Source: an uncultured Bulleidia sp.
Lineage (GTDB): Bacteria > Bacillota_I > Bacilli_A > Erysipelotrichales > Erysipelotrichaceae
Direction: 5' to 3'
Assembly (NCBI GenBank): GCA_947087645.1
Contig: CAMUDN010000002.1
Span: forward strand, 1 to 64,000
DNA: 64,000 nt
Below, piece after piece: positions 45,003 to 53,965 of this stretch. The notes below the pieces were generated by a model that did no database searches, was not told the DNA's origin, and saw only the letters and a list, made by a program, of their open reading frames with translations. The first letter of the stretch is position 1. Each line of letters begins with the position of its first letter. Made by a program: the position numbers and the translations under genes.

Positions 45003-45695
45003 ATGATTGAATGCAAGTCAATTTATAAACGATACAAAAGTGGAACAAACGCTTTATATGACGTTAATTTAAAAATTAATAAAGGTGAATTTGTTTATAT
45101 TATCGGACCTACTGGCTCAGGTAAATCGACTTTAATTAAGTTGATTAATGCGGAAGAAATACCAACGAAGGGTGAACTACGTATTATTGGTATTGATGTT
45201 GGCAAATTAAAGAAAAAACAAGTTCCATTATATCGCCGTAATATTGGGGTTGTTTTTCAAGATTATAAATTATTACCAGCTAAGACGGTTAGTGAAAATG
45301 TTGCTTATGCTTTAGAAGTTATTGGTATGCATAAAAAACAGATTAATAAGCGTGTTAAAGAGGTTTTAAAAGTTGTTGGCTTAGAAGAAAAAGGAGACTC
45401 ATTTCCACGGCAATTATCTGGTGGTCAACAACAAAGGGTAGCTATTGCACGTGCAATAGCTAATCGACCTAAGGTTTTAGTAGCTGATGAACCAACTGGT
45501 AATTTAGATCCTGCTAAATCGGATGAAATTATGGAACTTTTAAGTAATATTAATCGTTTCTATGGTTCAACTGTGTTGATGGTAACTCATGATTTAACGA
45601 TTGTGAATAAATATCGTAATCGTACAATTGTTTTAGAACATGGTCATGTTGTTGCCGATTTGAAACAGGGAGGGTATGTTCGTCATGATCAGTAG
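45003..45695 (+). CDS. ftsE: Cell-division ABC ATPase FtsE
   Basis: The 230-residue ATPase is the cytosolic half of FtsEX, which switches on peptidoglycan hydrolases at division or elongation sites. Walker A is GPTGSGKST, the Q-loop VVFQDYKLLP is typical of FtsE, the signature is LSGGQQQR and Walker B is VLVADEPTGNLD. AAGGAGATAAT is the ribosome binding site. The end overlaps ftsX. The gene order ftsE-ftsX-ctpA-uvrB resembles that in Bacillus. Confidence 0.94.
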   Translation: MIECKSIYKRYKSGTNALYDVNLKINKGEFVYIIGPTGSGKSTLIKLINAEEIPTKGELRIIGIDVGKLKKKQVPLYRRNIGVVFQDYKLLPAKTVSENVAYALEVIGMHKKQINKRVKEVLKVVGLEEKGDSFPRQLSGGQQQRVAIARAIANRPKVLVADEPTGNLDPAKSDEIMELLSNINRFYGSTVLMVTHDLTIVNKYRNRTIVLEHGHVVADLKQGGYVRHDQ

Positions 45696-46575
45696 ACCAT
45701 TTAAAGAAGGAATAAGTGGTGTCGGACGTCATTTTGCAATGGCGTTATCTTCATCATTAGCTGTAATGATAACTTTATTGATAATAGGTTTAATTTTTAT
45801 TTTATCTTTTAATTTACAAGCATTTACTAAGTCAATTGAAAATACTGTGCAAATTTCTGTACAAGTTGATTATAATGCTGAAAATAAAGAGTCAGAAATA
45901 AAAGAGAAAATTAAGGCAATAGAAGGTGTTGCAAAAGTTAAATATTCTTCTAAAAAAGATGAATTAGAATATTATTTAGATTCATTTGAGGATGAAAAAA
46001 CACGAAATATCTTTGAACCATTTAAAGATGAAAATCCGATGCATGATTCTTTTTATGTAGAAGCTGTATCTGGTAATAAGATTCGTGATATTGCTACGGA
46101 AATAAAAAAGATTGATGGTATTTCATCAGTCAATTATGGGGGACAAAGTACAATTACTTTAGTATCAGCAATGAACAGTATTCGCCGTTTTGGCTTGATA
46201 CTTGGTAGTGGTCTTGGTTTGTTAGCAATCTTTTTAATTCAAAATACAATTCGGTTGACTATTTTTTCTCGTCAGGATGAAATTTCAATTATGAAAAATG
46301 TTGGTGCGACAAATGCGTTTATTCGTAGCCCATTTCTAATTGAAGGAATGATTATTGGTATAATGGGAGCTATTTTACCAATTATTTTAATTGCTTGGTC
46401 ATATATTTATATATATAATCATACGCATGGTGTATTATTAACTAATCTATTTAAGCTTTATCCACCTAATCCATTTATGATATATATTTCAGCCGCTTTA
46501 TTATTACTTGGTATATTAGTTGGTTTTGTTGGCTCATGGATTTCTGTTAATCGTTATTTAAAGCATCGTCGATAA
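45685..46575 (+). CDS. ftsX: Cell-division ABC permease FtsX
   Basis: A 296-residue membrane protein has one N-terminal helix, an extracellular loop (about 55-165, where hydrolase partners bind), then three helices, as FtsX should. I use ATG 45685, 10 bases after GGGAGGG; the ATG at 45676 is only one base from that site. With FtsE it transmits ATP hydrolysis to wall hydrolases. Its hydrolase partner is not in the window, though ctpA directly follows. Confidence 0.92.
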   Translation: MISRPFKEGISGVGRHFAMALSSSLAVMITLLIIGLIFILSFNLQAFTKSIENTVQISVQVDYNAENKESEIKEKIKAIEGVAKVKYSSKKDELEYYLDSFEDEKTRNIFEPFKDENPMHDSFYVEAVSGNKIRDIATEIKKIDGISSVNYGGQSTITLVSAMNSIRRFGLILGSGLGLLAIFLIQNTIRLTIFSRQDEISIMKNVGATNAFIRSPFLIEGMIIGIMGAILPIILIAWSYIYIYNHTHGVLLTNLFKLYPPNPFMIYISAALLLLGILVGFVGSWISVNRYLKHRR

Positions 46576-46577
46576 GT

Positions 46578-46603
46578 AAGCCTCAGCTAGTATGAGGCTT
46601 TTA
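46578..46603 (+). terminator. Rho-independent terminator after ftsX
   Basis: AAGCCTCA pairs with TGAGGCTT and is followed by T residues. Confidence 0.82.
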
Positions 46604-46623
46604 TTCAAAAAGGAAGGTTGTTT

Positions 46624-48153
46624 ATGGAAAATAAAGAAATAGAACAGTCGAATACACAATTAATACCATTACAAAAATATGTTTTTCAGGCAGAAGAATT
46701 AGCAAAAGAGCGGAAGAAAAGAATTAAGTTAAAAAAAATATTTATATGTGTGACTATTTTAATGCTAATTATTGGTTATTTAGTTGGCTCGATAATTCCT
46801 TCTTATGCTTTATCTAATATGCGTTATTTTTTACAAACAGGTCGATCTGCGACAGGGAAAAAGATTGAAGCTGTTTTAGAAATAATGAAAAATGATTGGT
46901 TTTTTGGTCAGAATGTAAAAAATATTTCGGGACGTTTAGAAGATCAAGCTTTAAAAGGCATAACAACAAATAAAGAAGATCCCCATACTGAATATATGAC
47001 AAAAGCAGAAATGGCAGCTTTTAGTGAGCAATTAAAGCGTCAGTATGTTGGTATTGGTATTCAATTTTTACTAACTAATGGTAAAGCAATGGTTCAAAAA
47101 GTATTTCGCCATTCACCAGCTGAAAAAGCCGGTATACAAGTAGGTGATATTATAGCAGCTGTTGATCAACAAAGTTTAGTTGGTAAAAATGCTAATGATA
47201 TTAAAAAAATGGTGATGGGTGTAAAAGGTAAGCCTGTTGTATTGACAATTCAAAGAGCTAATAAAGAAATGAGCATATCTGTTATAAGGGATAATGTACT
47301 AGCTTCTACTTATGGAAAAGTGTTGACTGATAATACGGGCTACATTGAGTTATTTCAGTTTGCTGAAAATACACATGTGGAAGTTCAATCATATTTAGAT
47401 GAATTTAAGGATAAAAAGATCACCAATTTAATTATTGATTTACGGGATAATGGTGGAGGATATTTAACTACTTTAAAGTACATTGCTTCTTTCTTTTTAC
47501 CAGATAAAACGTTAGTAATGAAACAAGAATATGCAAATCATCATAAAGAAGAAATTTATACTAAAGGAAAGCCTTATGAGAATATAAAGAATATTGTTAT
47601 TTTAGTTAATCAAAATACAGCTTCAGCTTCTGAAGTATTAACATTAGCTATCAAAGAGCAAAGGAAGAATGTTACGGTTATTGGTACGAAAACTTATGGT
47701 AAAGGAACAGTGCAGATCAGTCAATCATTTAAAGATGGTTCAGCAATTAAATATACGACTTCAAAGTGGTTATCACCAAAAGGTGAATGGATAAATGGCA
47801 AAGGTATAACACCTGATATTACGGTTTCTCCAGAACAAATTTTGACTCAGGAATATCCAAAATGGGATGTTACAAAGACGTATTTAGAATATGATTCTGT
47901 TTCATCGATCACAAAGTATAGTCAAATGGCGTTAGCATATTTAGGCTATAAAGTTTTACGTCAAGATGGTTATTTTGATCAAAATATGGTCCAAGTTTTA
48001 TCCCAATTTCAAAAAGATATGGGGTTGACGATTAATGGTAAATTAGATAAAAAATGTTTAGAGACACTTATTTCAAAAATGGTTTATGTAGTTAATACGG
48101 ATATAACACGAGATAAAATATATCAAAAAGCATTGGAGGTATTACGTGGATAA
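46624..48153 (+). CDS. ctpA: S41 C-terminal processing protease with PDZ and peptidoglycan-binding domain
   Basis: The 509-residue protein has one membrane helix at about residues 36-60, a PDZ domain (about 130-210, QVGDIIAAVDQQ), the S41 protease core with catalytic Ser in NTASASEVLTLA and the Lys in GTKTYGKGTVQ, and a C-terminal PG_binding_1 domain (about 430-485). It resembles CtpA/CtpB proteases, which cut envelope proteins; position beside ftsEX suggests control of wall hydrolysis. ATG 46624 is preceded by AAGGAAGG. Its last codons overlap uvrB. Confidence 0.9.
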   Translation: MENKEIEQSNTQLIPLQKYVFQAEELAKERKKRIKLKKIFICVTILMLIIGYLVGSIIPSYALSNMRYFLQTGRSATGKKIEAVLEIMKNDWFFGQNVKNISGRLEDQALKGITTNKEDPHTEYMTKAEMAAFSEQLKRQYVGIGIQFLLTNGKAMVQKVFRHSPAEKAGIQVGDIIAAVDQQSLVGKNANDIKKMVMGVKGKPVVLTIQRANKEMSISVIRDNVLASTYGKVLTDNTGYIELFQFAENTHVEVQSYLDEFKDKKITNLIIDLRDNGGGYLTTLKYIASFFLPDKTLVMKQEYANHHKEEIYTKGKPYENIKNIVILVNQNTASASEVLTLAIKEQRKNVTVIGTKTYGKGTVQISQSFKDGSAIKYTTSKWLSPKGEWINGKGITPDITVSPEQILTQEYPKWDVTKTYLEYDSVSSITKYSQMALAYLGYKVLRQDGYFDQNMVQVLSQFQKDMGLTINGKLDKKCLETLISKMVYVVNTDITRDKIYQKALEVLRG

Positions 48154-50125
48154 AGTCTTTGAATTGGTATCTGATTTTAAACCTAAAGGTGATCAACCAT
48201 TAGCAATTGAAAAACTTGTTAAAGGTATTAAAGAAGGTAAAAAAGAACAGGTACTACAAGGAGCTACGGGTACAGGTAAAACTTTTACAATGGCTAATAT
48301 AATTGCAAGGGTGAATAAACCAACACTTATTTTTTCGCATAATAAGACCTTAGCCGGTCAATTATATTCGGAATTTAAAGAACTATTTCCCCATAATCGT
48401 GTCGAGTATTTCATTTCTAATTTTGACTATTATCAGCCTGAAGCATATGTTGCTCAAAGAGATATGTATATTGAAAAAACGGCAGCTATAAATGATGAAT
48501 TAGATATGTTTCGAGAAGCAACGATAAATTCTTTATTAGAACGTCGAGATACGATTGTAGTTGCTTCTGTTGCTTGTATTTATGCAGCAAGTAATCCCGA
48601 AGAATATAAAAATATGTTCTTAACGATTCGAGTTGGTGAAAGTTACGATCGTAATCAGCTTTTGAAAAGATTAGTAGAAATGCAATATATTCGTAATGAT
48701 ACTGAACAAACAAGGGGAACGATTAGAGTAAGAGGAGATGTTATTGATCTTAGACCTTCATTTACAGATAAATTTAGTATTCGAATCGAATTTTTCGGTG
48801 ATGAGATAGAGCGAATCAGTGAAATAGATCCACTTAATGGAACAACCCTTTCTAATTATCAATTTTATAATCTTTTTCCTGCTTCTGGTTATGCTCGTAA
48901 TAAAGAGTCAATTCAGATTGCTTGTCAAAGAATCGAAAATGAATTAGCAGAACGTTTAAAATATTTTAAAGAAAATGATAAATTACTTGAATATGAGCGT
49001 TTGAAACAAAGAACTGAATTTGATATTGAAGCTTTGCGAGAAAATGGTTATGTTTCCGGCATTGAAAATTATTCTTATCATATCGATCAACGTCAACCTG
49101 GGCAAAGACCATGGAATTTATTTGATTATTTTCCTCAAGATTTCTTATTGATTGTTGATGAATCTCATGTTTCTTTACCACAAATTAGAGGTATGTATAA
49201 TGGTGATCATGCACGTAAACAGAATCTTGTTGATTATGGTTTTCGTTTACCTAGTGCATTAGAAAATAGACCGATGAAATGGTCAGAGTTTGAAGAAATG
49301 ATCCCTCAAGCAATTTATTGTTCAGCAACACCAGGTGATCATGAATTAGAAAAAGTAAATCATCAAGTTGTTGAACAAGTCATTCGACCAACTGGATTAT
49401 TAGATCCAATCGTTGATGTACATCCAAGTAAGGGACAAGTAGATGATATTTGTTTTGCTTTAGATCAATGTATTGCTCGGCAAGAAAAAGCTTTGATAGT
49501 CACTTTAACAGTGAGAATGTCAGAGGATTTAACGGAATATCTGAAAGAAAGAGGATATGCAGTTGCTTATATTCATCATGAAACAAATACAATTGAGCGT
49601 AGTCAAATAATTCATGATTTACGGCATGGTAAATATGATATTATTATTGGTATTAATTTATTAAGAGAAGGATTAGATATTCCAGAAGTTAGTCTTATTT
49701 GTATTTTAGATGCTGATAAAGAAGGGTTTTTACGTTCGAAAAGATCATTAATTCAGATTATTGGGCGAGCTGCTCGTAATGTTCATGGACATGTTTTAAT
49801 GTATGGTGATACAACGACTGTAGCAATGAAAGAAGCAATTGATGAAACGAATCGGCGGCGTTCAATACAGATAGCATATAATGAAAAAAATGGTATTGTG
49901 CCAAAGACCGTTGTTAAACAAGTCAATGAAGTCATTCATGGTAAACAAACACAAGAAATGGTATCTAAGTATATTAAACAAAGATCTAAAATGGCTAAAC
50001 AGGATCAGAAGAAACTTATGCTTGACCTAGAAAAAGAAATGAATGCTGCTGCTGCAGCACTTGATTTTGAAAGAGCAGCTGAATTACGGGATATGTTATT
50101 TGAGCTTAAAGAGGAGATAAATTAG
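48146..50125 (+). CDS. uvrB: Excinuclease ABC subunit UvrB
   Basis: The 659-residue helicase-like damage verifier of nucleotide excision repair. Walker A is GATGTGKTFTMA, the beta-hairpin region follows at about residues 90-115 (FDYYQPEAYV), then QIIGRAARN (motif VI), and a C-terminal UVR domain (FERAAELRDMLFEL) that binds UvrC. The start is GTG 48146 inside the end of ctpA, behind TTGGAGGT. No uvrA follows; rpsF comes next, so UvrA and UvrC must be elsewhere. Confidence 0.96.
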   Translation: MDKVFELVSDFKPKGDQPLAIEKLVKGIKEGKKEQVLQGATGTGKTFTMANIIARVNKPTLIFSHNKTLAGQLYSEFKELFPHNRVEYFISNFDYYQPEAYVAQRDMYIEKTAAINDELDMFREATINSLLERRDTIVVASVACIYAASNPEEYKNMFLTIRVGESYDRNQLLKRLVEMQYIRNDTEQTRGTIRVRGDVIDLRPSFTDKFSIRIEFFGDEIERISEIDPLNGTTLSNYQFYNLFPASGYARNKESIQIACQRIENELAERLKYFKENDKLLEYERLKQRTEFDIEALRENGYVSGIENYSYHIDQRQPGQRPWNLFDYFPQDFLLIVDESHVSLPQIRGMYNGDHARKQNLVDYGFRLPSALENRPMKWSEFEEMIPQAIYCSATPGDHELEKVNHQVVEQVIRPTGLLDPIVDVHPSKGQVDDICFALDQCIARQEKALIVTLTVRMSEDLTEYLKERGYAVAYIHHETNTIERSQIIHDLRHGKYDIIIGINLLREGLDIPEVSLICILDADKEGFLRSKRSLIQIIGRAARNVHGHVLMYGDTTTVAMKEAIDETNRRRSIQIAYNEKNGIVPKTVVKQVNEVIHGKQTQEMVSKYIKQRSKMAKQDQKKLMLDLEKEMNAAAAALDFERAAELRDMLFELKEEIN

Positions 50126-50166
50126 GTTAATAGTTTTATATTAGCTCTTGCTTTTAAAACTATATA

Positions 50167-50175
50167 TGTTAATAT
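50167..50175 (+). promoter_or_regulatory. Extended -10 promoter of the rpsF operon
   Basis: TGTTAATAT is a TGnTAnnAT-type extended -10. The predicted start near 50182 coincides with the first base of the leader hairpin. Confidence 0.5.
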
Positions 50176-50179
50176 TTTA

Positions 50180-50220
50180 TGGCGAGTGGTATAAACCACT
50201 CCTTGCCAGAAATGGCCATT
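50180..50220 (+). promoter_or_regulatory. rpsF leader hairpin, candidate S6:S18 binding element
   Basis: TGGC-AGTGGT pairs with ACCACT-CC-TTGCCA, leaving an asymmetric CCTT bulge. An alternative pairing of ATGGC with GCCAT at 50215-50219 is also possible. Firmicute rpsF leaders carry a similar bulged hairpin bound by the S6:S18 complex for feedback control. The conserved bulge here is CCT rather than CCG, so the assignment is tentative. Confidence 0.5.
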
Positions 50221-50240
50221 AGACCAAAAGGAGGTGTGTG

Positions 50241-50546
50241 ATGAGAAAGTATGAAGTAATGTACATCATCAAAGAAAGCGTCGAAGCAGAAAAACGTGCT
50301 GAGTTAATGGAGCAAGTAAAAGGCTTTTTAACTGAAAATGGAGCAACTGTAACAAAGACGGATGAATGGGGAATGCGTGAATTTGCCTATGAAATTGATG
50401 ATATGAAGAAGGGCTATTATGTCGTTCTAAAGTTTGATGCGAATAATGAAGCGGTTAAAGAATTTGATCGTTTGATGGGCATTAATCCAAATATTGTTCG
50501 TTTTATGATTACAAGAGATGAAGCTGCGGAAGCGGAGGCTAAGTAA
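50241..50546 (+). CDS. rpsF: Ribosomal protein S6
   Basis: The 101-residue S6 pairs with S18 in the small subunit platform. The N-terminus RKYEVMYIIK and the C-terminal INPNIVRFMITRDE are typical. I start at ATG 50241, correctly spaced from AAAAGGAGGTG; GTG 50238 is too close. The stop shares a base with the ssb start (TAATG), so the two are coupled. Confidence 0.95.
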   Translation: MRKYEVMYIIKESVEAEKRAELMEQVKGFLTENGATVTKTDEWGMREFAYEIDDMKKGYYVVLKFDANNEAVKEFDRLMGINPNIVRFMITRDEAAEAEAK

Positions 50547-51007
50547 TGATCAATCGAGTTGTGCTTGTCGGTCGTTTGACAAAGGATGTCGAAGTTCGTA
50601 AGACACAAAGTGGGACTTCTTTTACCCGGTTTACTTTAGCTTGTGATCGGCGAGTTAGTAGGGATAGTAACCAGCCAACAGCAGATTTTATTAGTTGTTT
50701 AGCATGGGATCAAAGAGCTGATTTTCTTGGTCAATATGCTAAAAAAGGAAATGTTGTAGCTGTTGATGGTCGTATTCAAACAGGTAGTTATGATCGCAAT
50801 GGTCAAAGAGTATATACAACTGATGTGGTAGCTGATACAGTTCGGCTTATTCAAGATCGTTCTAAAACGAGTACAAATATCACAGAAGATAGTATGCCAA
50901 AAGATGATCATTTTTCAGTACCATCGACAGATAGTACTGATATGGGACAAGATAATAATTTTGATGATGGTGGTTTTGATTTATCCACTGATGATTTACC
51001 ATTTTAG
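50546..51007 (+). CDS. ssb: Single-stranded DNA-binding protein
   Basis: The 153-residue protein has the OB-fold N-terminus (INRVVLVGRLTKDVEVRKTQ) and ends with the acidic tip DDLPF, which recruits repair and replication proteins. The middle is a polar linker rich in Asp, Ser and Asn. It sits between rpsF and rpsR in the standard Firmicute operon. Confidence 0.96.
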   Translation: MINRVVLVGRLTKDVEVRKTQSGTSFTRFTLACDRRVSRDSNQPTADFISCLAWDQRADFLGQYAKKGNVVAVDGRIQTGSYDRNGQRVYTTDVVADTVRLIQDRSKTSTNITEDSMPKDDHFSVPSTDSTDMGQDNNFDDGGFDLSTDDLPF

Positions 51008-51021
51008 AAAAGGAGACGGAT

Positions 51022-51252
51022 ATGGCTTTTAGAAAACAAAGAACTAGTCGTCGTAAGGTTTGTTACTTCACTAAAAATAATATTAAATTTATTGATTATA
51101 AAGATGTTGAATTGTTGAAGAAATTTATTAGTCCAAATGCTAAGATTACACCACGTCGGGTAACTGGTACACGGGCTAAATATCAAAGACCATTGGCAAT
51201 TGCAATTAAACGTGCACGTCAAATGGCTTTGTTACCATACGTAGCTGACTAA
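51022..51252 (+). CDS. rpsR: Ribosomal protein S18
   Basis: The 76-residue basic protein has the S18 signatures KVCYFTKNNIKFIDYKD and TGTRAKYQRPLAIAIKRARQ. AAAAGGAGACGGAT gives a strong start. It is the last gene of the rpsF-ssb-rpsR operon. Confidence 0.96.
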   Translation: MAFRKQRTSRRKVCYFTKNNIKFIDYKDVELLKKFISPNAKITPRRVTGTRAKYQRPLAIAIKRARQMALLPYVAD

Positions 51253-51310
51253 TAAAAAGATGACTTTTGAAGTAAAATTAATTTAAGATACTTTAATTGT
51301 TGAAGATGAT

Positions 51311-51350
51311 AAGGCTTGCTTTCTTATTTGATAAGGAGTTAAGCCTTTTT
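51311..51350 (+). terminator. Rho-independent terminator after rpsR
   Basis: AAGGCTT pairs with AAGCCTT, with an inner CTTAT/ATAAG stem, followed by T residues. Confidence 0.78.
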
Positions 51351-51493
51351 AATTGGGTTAGCTAAATTAAAAGATAACTAAATTTTGTTTACTTTTTGTA
51401 TATTATCATCTGCTTTAGTTATTTAATATAGATAATAATTTTTTTATGTTAGTATTTGGAAGAAAGAGGTGTATTTCTAAGCAAGGAGGAGAT

Positions 51494-52879
51494 ATGAATT
51501 TTTTTGCAGATGCAAAACATTATGAAAAAGATATGATTGCTGATATTCGTTCTTTAATGGCAATTGAATCAGTGCGTGATGATCGTAATGTTGGTGATGG
51601 ACAACCATTTGGTCCTAATATTCGTAAAGCATTAGAAACGATGCTTAAAATAGGTATACGGGATGGTTTTCAAGTGAAAAATGTTGATGGTTATGCGGGG
51701 CTTATTCAATATGGTGATTTGGAAGAATCAGTTGGTGTCTTAGGACATCTCGATGTTGTGCCAGTTGGTGATTTGCAGGATTGGCATTTTGATCCTTTGA
51801 AAGGCGAAATAAAGGATGGCTTTATTATGGGTAGAGGAAGTGGCGATGATAAAGGGCCAGCAATAACTGCTTATTATGCAATGCGTATTTTAAAAGATCA
51901 TGGTTTTAAATTGAAGTATAATATACAATGTATTTTTGGAACAGATGAAGAGACAACATCAGCTGGTATTTTATATTATAAAAAGCATGTAAAAAATCCT
52001 ATTATGGGAATTGTTCCTGATGCACAATTTCCTTGTATCCATGCTGAAAAAGGTATTTTAGATTTTCGAGCTTTCGGTAAAATTAATTCTTGTATTGTAG
52101 AAATGCAAGCAGGTAATGCATATAATGTTGTGATTGGTAAAGCTAAAGCGATAGTTAATAAGCCTTTAGAAAAGAAGAATTTTGCAAATTTTTTGTTAGC
52201 TCAAAATTTATCTGGGTCATGTTATGCTGATGATAAAGGGAGTCATTATCATATAGATGGTAAACCTTTTCATGCTTCAAAACCTTATCATGGTGTAAAT
52301 GCTGCTATTAAATTGTTACAATTTATAGCTGGATATTATCATGATGCATTTGCTTTAGCAGCAATAAAAGTTCTTTCTGATCCATATGGTTCAGGTTTAG
52401 AAGTTGCTTATGATGGGGCTTATATGGGAGCACTGACATTTAATTTAGGTAAATTTAATATTGCTGATGGTAAAGTTGAAATGGCATTAGATTATCGCTA
52501 TCCAAATGAATGTACAGGTGAAGATTTATTACAAAAAAGTAAAGAAGTATTAAAAAATAAGTTGGGTCTTGAAGTGGAACTATTTGATGATTCAAAATGG
52601 TTATTAGTTGATCCAAATAGTGAATTAGTTAATACTGTTATGAAGCATTATCGCAAGATAAGTGGTGATTACTATACACCACCTTTAAAAATTGGTGGTG
52701 GTACGTATGCACGAACATTTGCTAATTTTGTGGCTTGTGGTCCAGTGTTTCCAGATCGTAAATATCCTGATTGGGTAGCTGGTGAACATGAAGCAAATGA
52801 AGGATATGAGATTGAAACAATGTTAAAAGCATGTGCTATTTATGCCAATATTTTATATGATTTAGCTTGTGAAAAATAA
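51494..52879 (+). CDS. M20-family dipeptidase (Sapep/PepV-like paralogue)
   Basis: From ATG 51494, preceded by AAGGAGGAGAT, the protein has 461 residues; an upstream ATG at 51446 would add 16 residues without homology. Metal motifs are present: GHLDVVPVGD, GSGDDKGPA, TDEETTS, VPDAQFP and the late AGEHEANEG. It shares the family but little identity with pepV at 28432-29793, so the two probably differ in peptide range. It is monocistronic, with a terminator after it. Confidence 0.9.
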   Translation: MNFFADAKHYEKDMIADIRSLMAIESVRDDRNVGDGQPFGPNIRKALETMLKIGIRDGFQVKNVDGYAGLIQYGDLEESVGVLGHLDVVPVGDLQDWHFDPLKGEIKDGFIMGRGSGDDKGPAITAYYAMRILKDHGFKLKYNIQCIFGTDEETTSAGILYYKKHVKNPIMGIVPDAQFPCIHAEKGILDFRAFGKINSCIVEMQAGNAYNVVIGKAKAIVNKPLEKKNFANFLLAQNLSGSCYADDKGSHYHIDGKPFHASKPYHGVNAAIKLLQFIAGYYHDAFALAAIKVLSDPYGSGLEVAYDGAYMGALTFNLGKFNIADGKVEMALDYRYPNECTGEDLLQKSKEVLKNKLGLEVELFDDSKWLLVDPNSELVNTVMKHYRKISGDYYTPPLKIGGGTYARTFANFVACGPVFPDRKYPDWVAGEHEANEGYEIETMLKACAIYANILYDLACEK

Positions 52880-52901
52880 CATGTTTTATATATTTTTTGT
52901 T

Positions 52902-52935
52902 AAAAAGTATGAATAAAAAATAGTTCATACTTTTT
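52902..52935 (+). terminator. Rho-independent terminator after the second dipeptidase
   Basis: AAAAAGTATGAA pairs with TTCATACTTTTT. Confidence 0.82.
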
Positions 52936-52959
52936 ATTTTCTTTTCGAGATAACAATTC

Positions 52960-53005
52960 TTGACACGATAGTTAGTTAAGTATAACTTATTATTGAGGTA
53001 TACCT
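52960..53005 (+). promoter_or_regulatory. Promoter and operator dyads of the Mn/Zn uptake operon
   Basis: TTGACA at 52960-52965 and TATAAC at 52981-52986 form a likely promoter with a short spacer. Dyad TAAGT-ATA-ACTTA (52977-52989) overlaps the -10. A second, perfect dyad AGGTATACCT (52996-53005), within TTGAGGTATACCTAAAT, resembles the T-A-G-G-T/A-C-C-T-A boxes of SirR/TroR/MntR-type repressors. The DtxR-type regulator at the end of this operon is the likely ligand, giving Mn-dependent self-repression. Confidence 0.6.
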
Positions 53006-53025
53006 AAATATATAAGGAGAATAAT

Positions 53026-53955
53026 ATGAAGAAAATATTAATATCAGCACTTAGTATGTTGATGTTGGCAGCTTGTGGCAAACCAGCTGCCAAGCCAGAA
53101 GCAGCGGCTCCAAAGCAGAAATTAAAAGTGACTGTTACGACGTCATTTTTACAAGATATGGTTCATCAATTAGCAAAAGATTATACAGAGGTTCAGCTAG
53201 TTATTCCAGCTGGTGAAGATCCACATACGTATGAAGCTAAGCCAGAAGATTATACAAAATTAAAGAATGCTGATTTGGTTTTATACCATGGACTTCATTT
53301 TGAAGGTAAAATGGTTGAATTATTACAATCAGTAAAAGGTAAAGCAGTAACTAAAGATTTTGATAAGAGTTCATTGTTGACAATGGAAGAAGATGGTGTA
53401 TCAATTACCGATCCACACTTCTGGTTTGATGTTGATTTATATAAAAAAGCAACAACGGAAGCAGCTCATTGTTTAGAAGAAAAATTAGCTGGTCAAAAAG
53501 ATGAAATTGAAAAGAATTTAACTGCTTATTTGCAAAAATTAGATGAATTAAAGGAATATAATAAAAAACAATTAAGTTTAATTCCTAAGGAATCACGTAT
53601 TTTAATTACTCCGCATGATGCATTTAGTTATTTTTCAAGACAATATGATATTGAAGTAAAAGCACCTCAAGGTGTAAGTACAGATGCAGAGTTAAGTACT
53701 AATGATATGGCTAAGACAGCACAATTTATTGTTGATCATAAAGTAAAAGCTATTTTTGCCGAATCAACAACTGATCCTGCACGTATGGAAAAATTAAAAG
53801 AATCATGTGCTGCTAAAGGTTTCACCGTTAAAGTCGTTAAAGGTGAAGGACAAGAATTATTTAGTGATTCATTAGCACCAAAAGGTGAAAAAGGTGATAA
53901 CTATATCGACATGGTTAAGATGAATGTTGATTTAATTGTTGCAAACTTGAAATAA
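53026..53955 (+). CDS. mntA: Mn/Zn ABC transporter substrate-binding lipoprotein
   Basis: A 309-residue cluster A-I (ZnuA/TroA/PsaA) binding protein with lipobox LAAC at residue 17. Metal ligands are visible: AGEDPHTYE (His), TDPHFWFD (His), the Glu region after DELKE, and the Asp in ESTTDPARM. It lacks the long His-rich loop of zinc-specific ZnuA, so manganese is favoured. It is the first of five genes in one direction, ending with a metalloregulator. ATAAGGAGAATAAT precedes the ATG. Confidence 0.88.
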   Translation: MKKILISALSMLMLAACGKPAAKPEAAAPKQKLKVTVTTSFLQDMVHQLAKDYTEVQLVIPAGEDPHTYEAKPEDYTKLKNADLVLYHGLHFEGKMVELLQSVKGKAVTKDFDKSSLLTMEEDGVSITDPHFWFDVDLYKKATTEAAHCLEEKLAGQKDEIEKNLTAYLQKLDELKEYNKKQLSLIPKESRILITPHDAFSYFSRQYDIEVKAPQGVSTDAELSTNDMAKTAQFIVDHKVKAIFAESTTDPARMEKLKESCAAKGFTVKVVKGEGQELFSDSLAPKGEKGDNYIDMVKMNVDLIVANLK

Positions 53956-53965
53956 GGAGGAAATT

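Noticed and set aside
48486..49181. Minus-strand frames opposite uvrB
   Set aside because: They lie fully opposite conserved uvrB codons and have low-complexity translations.
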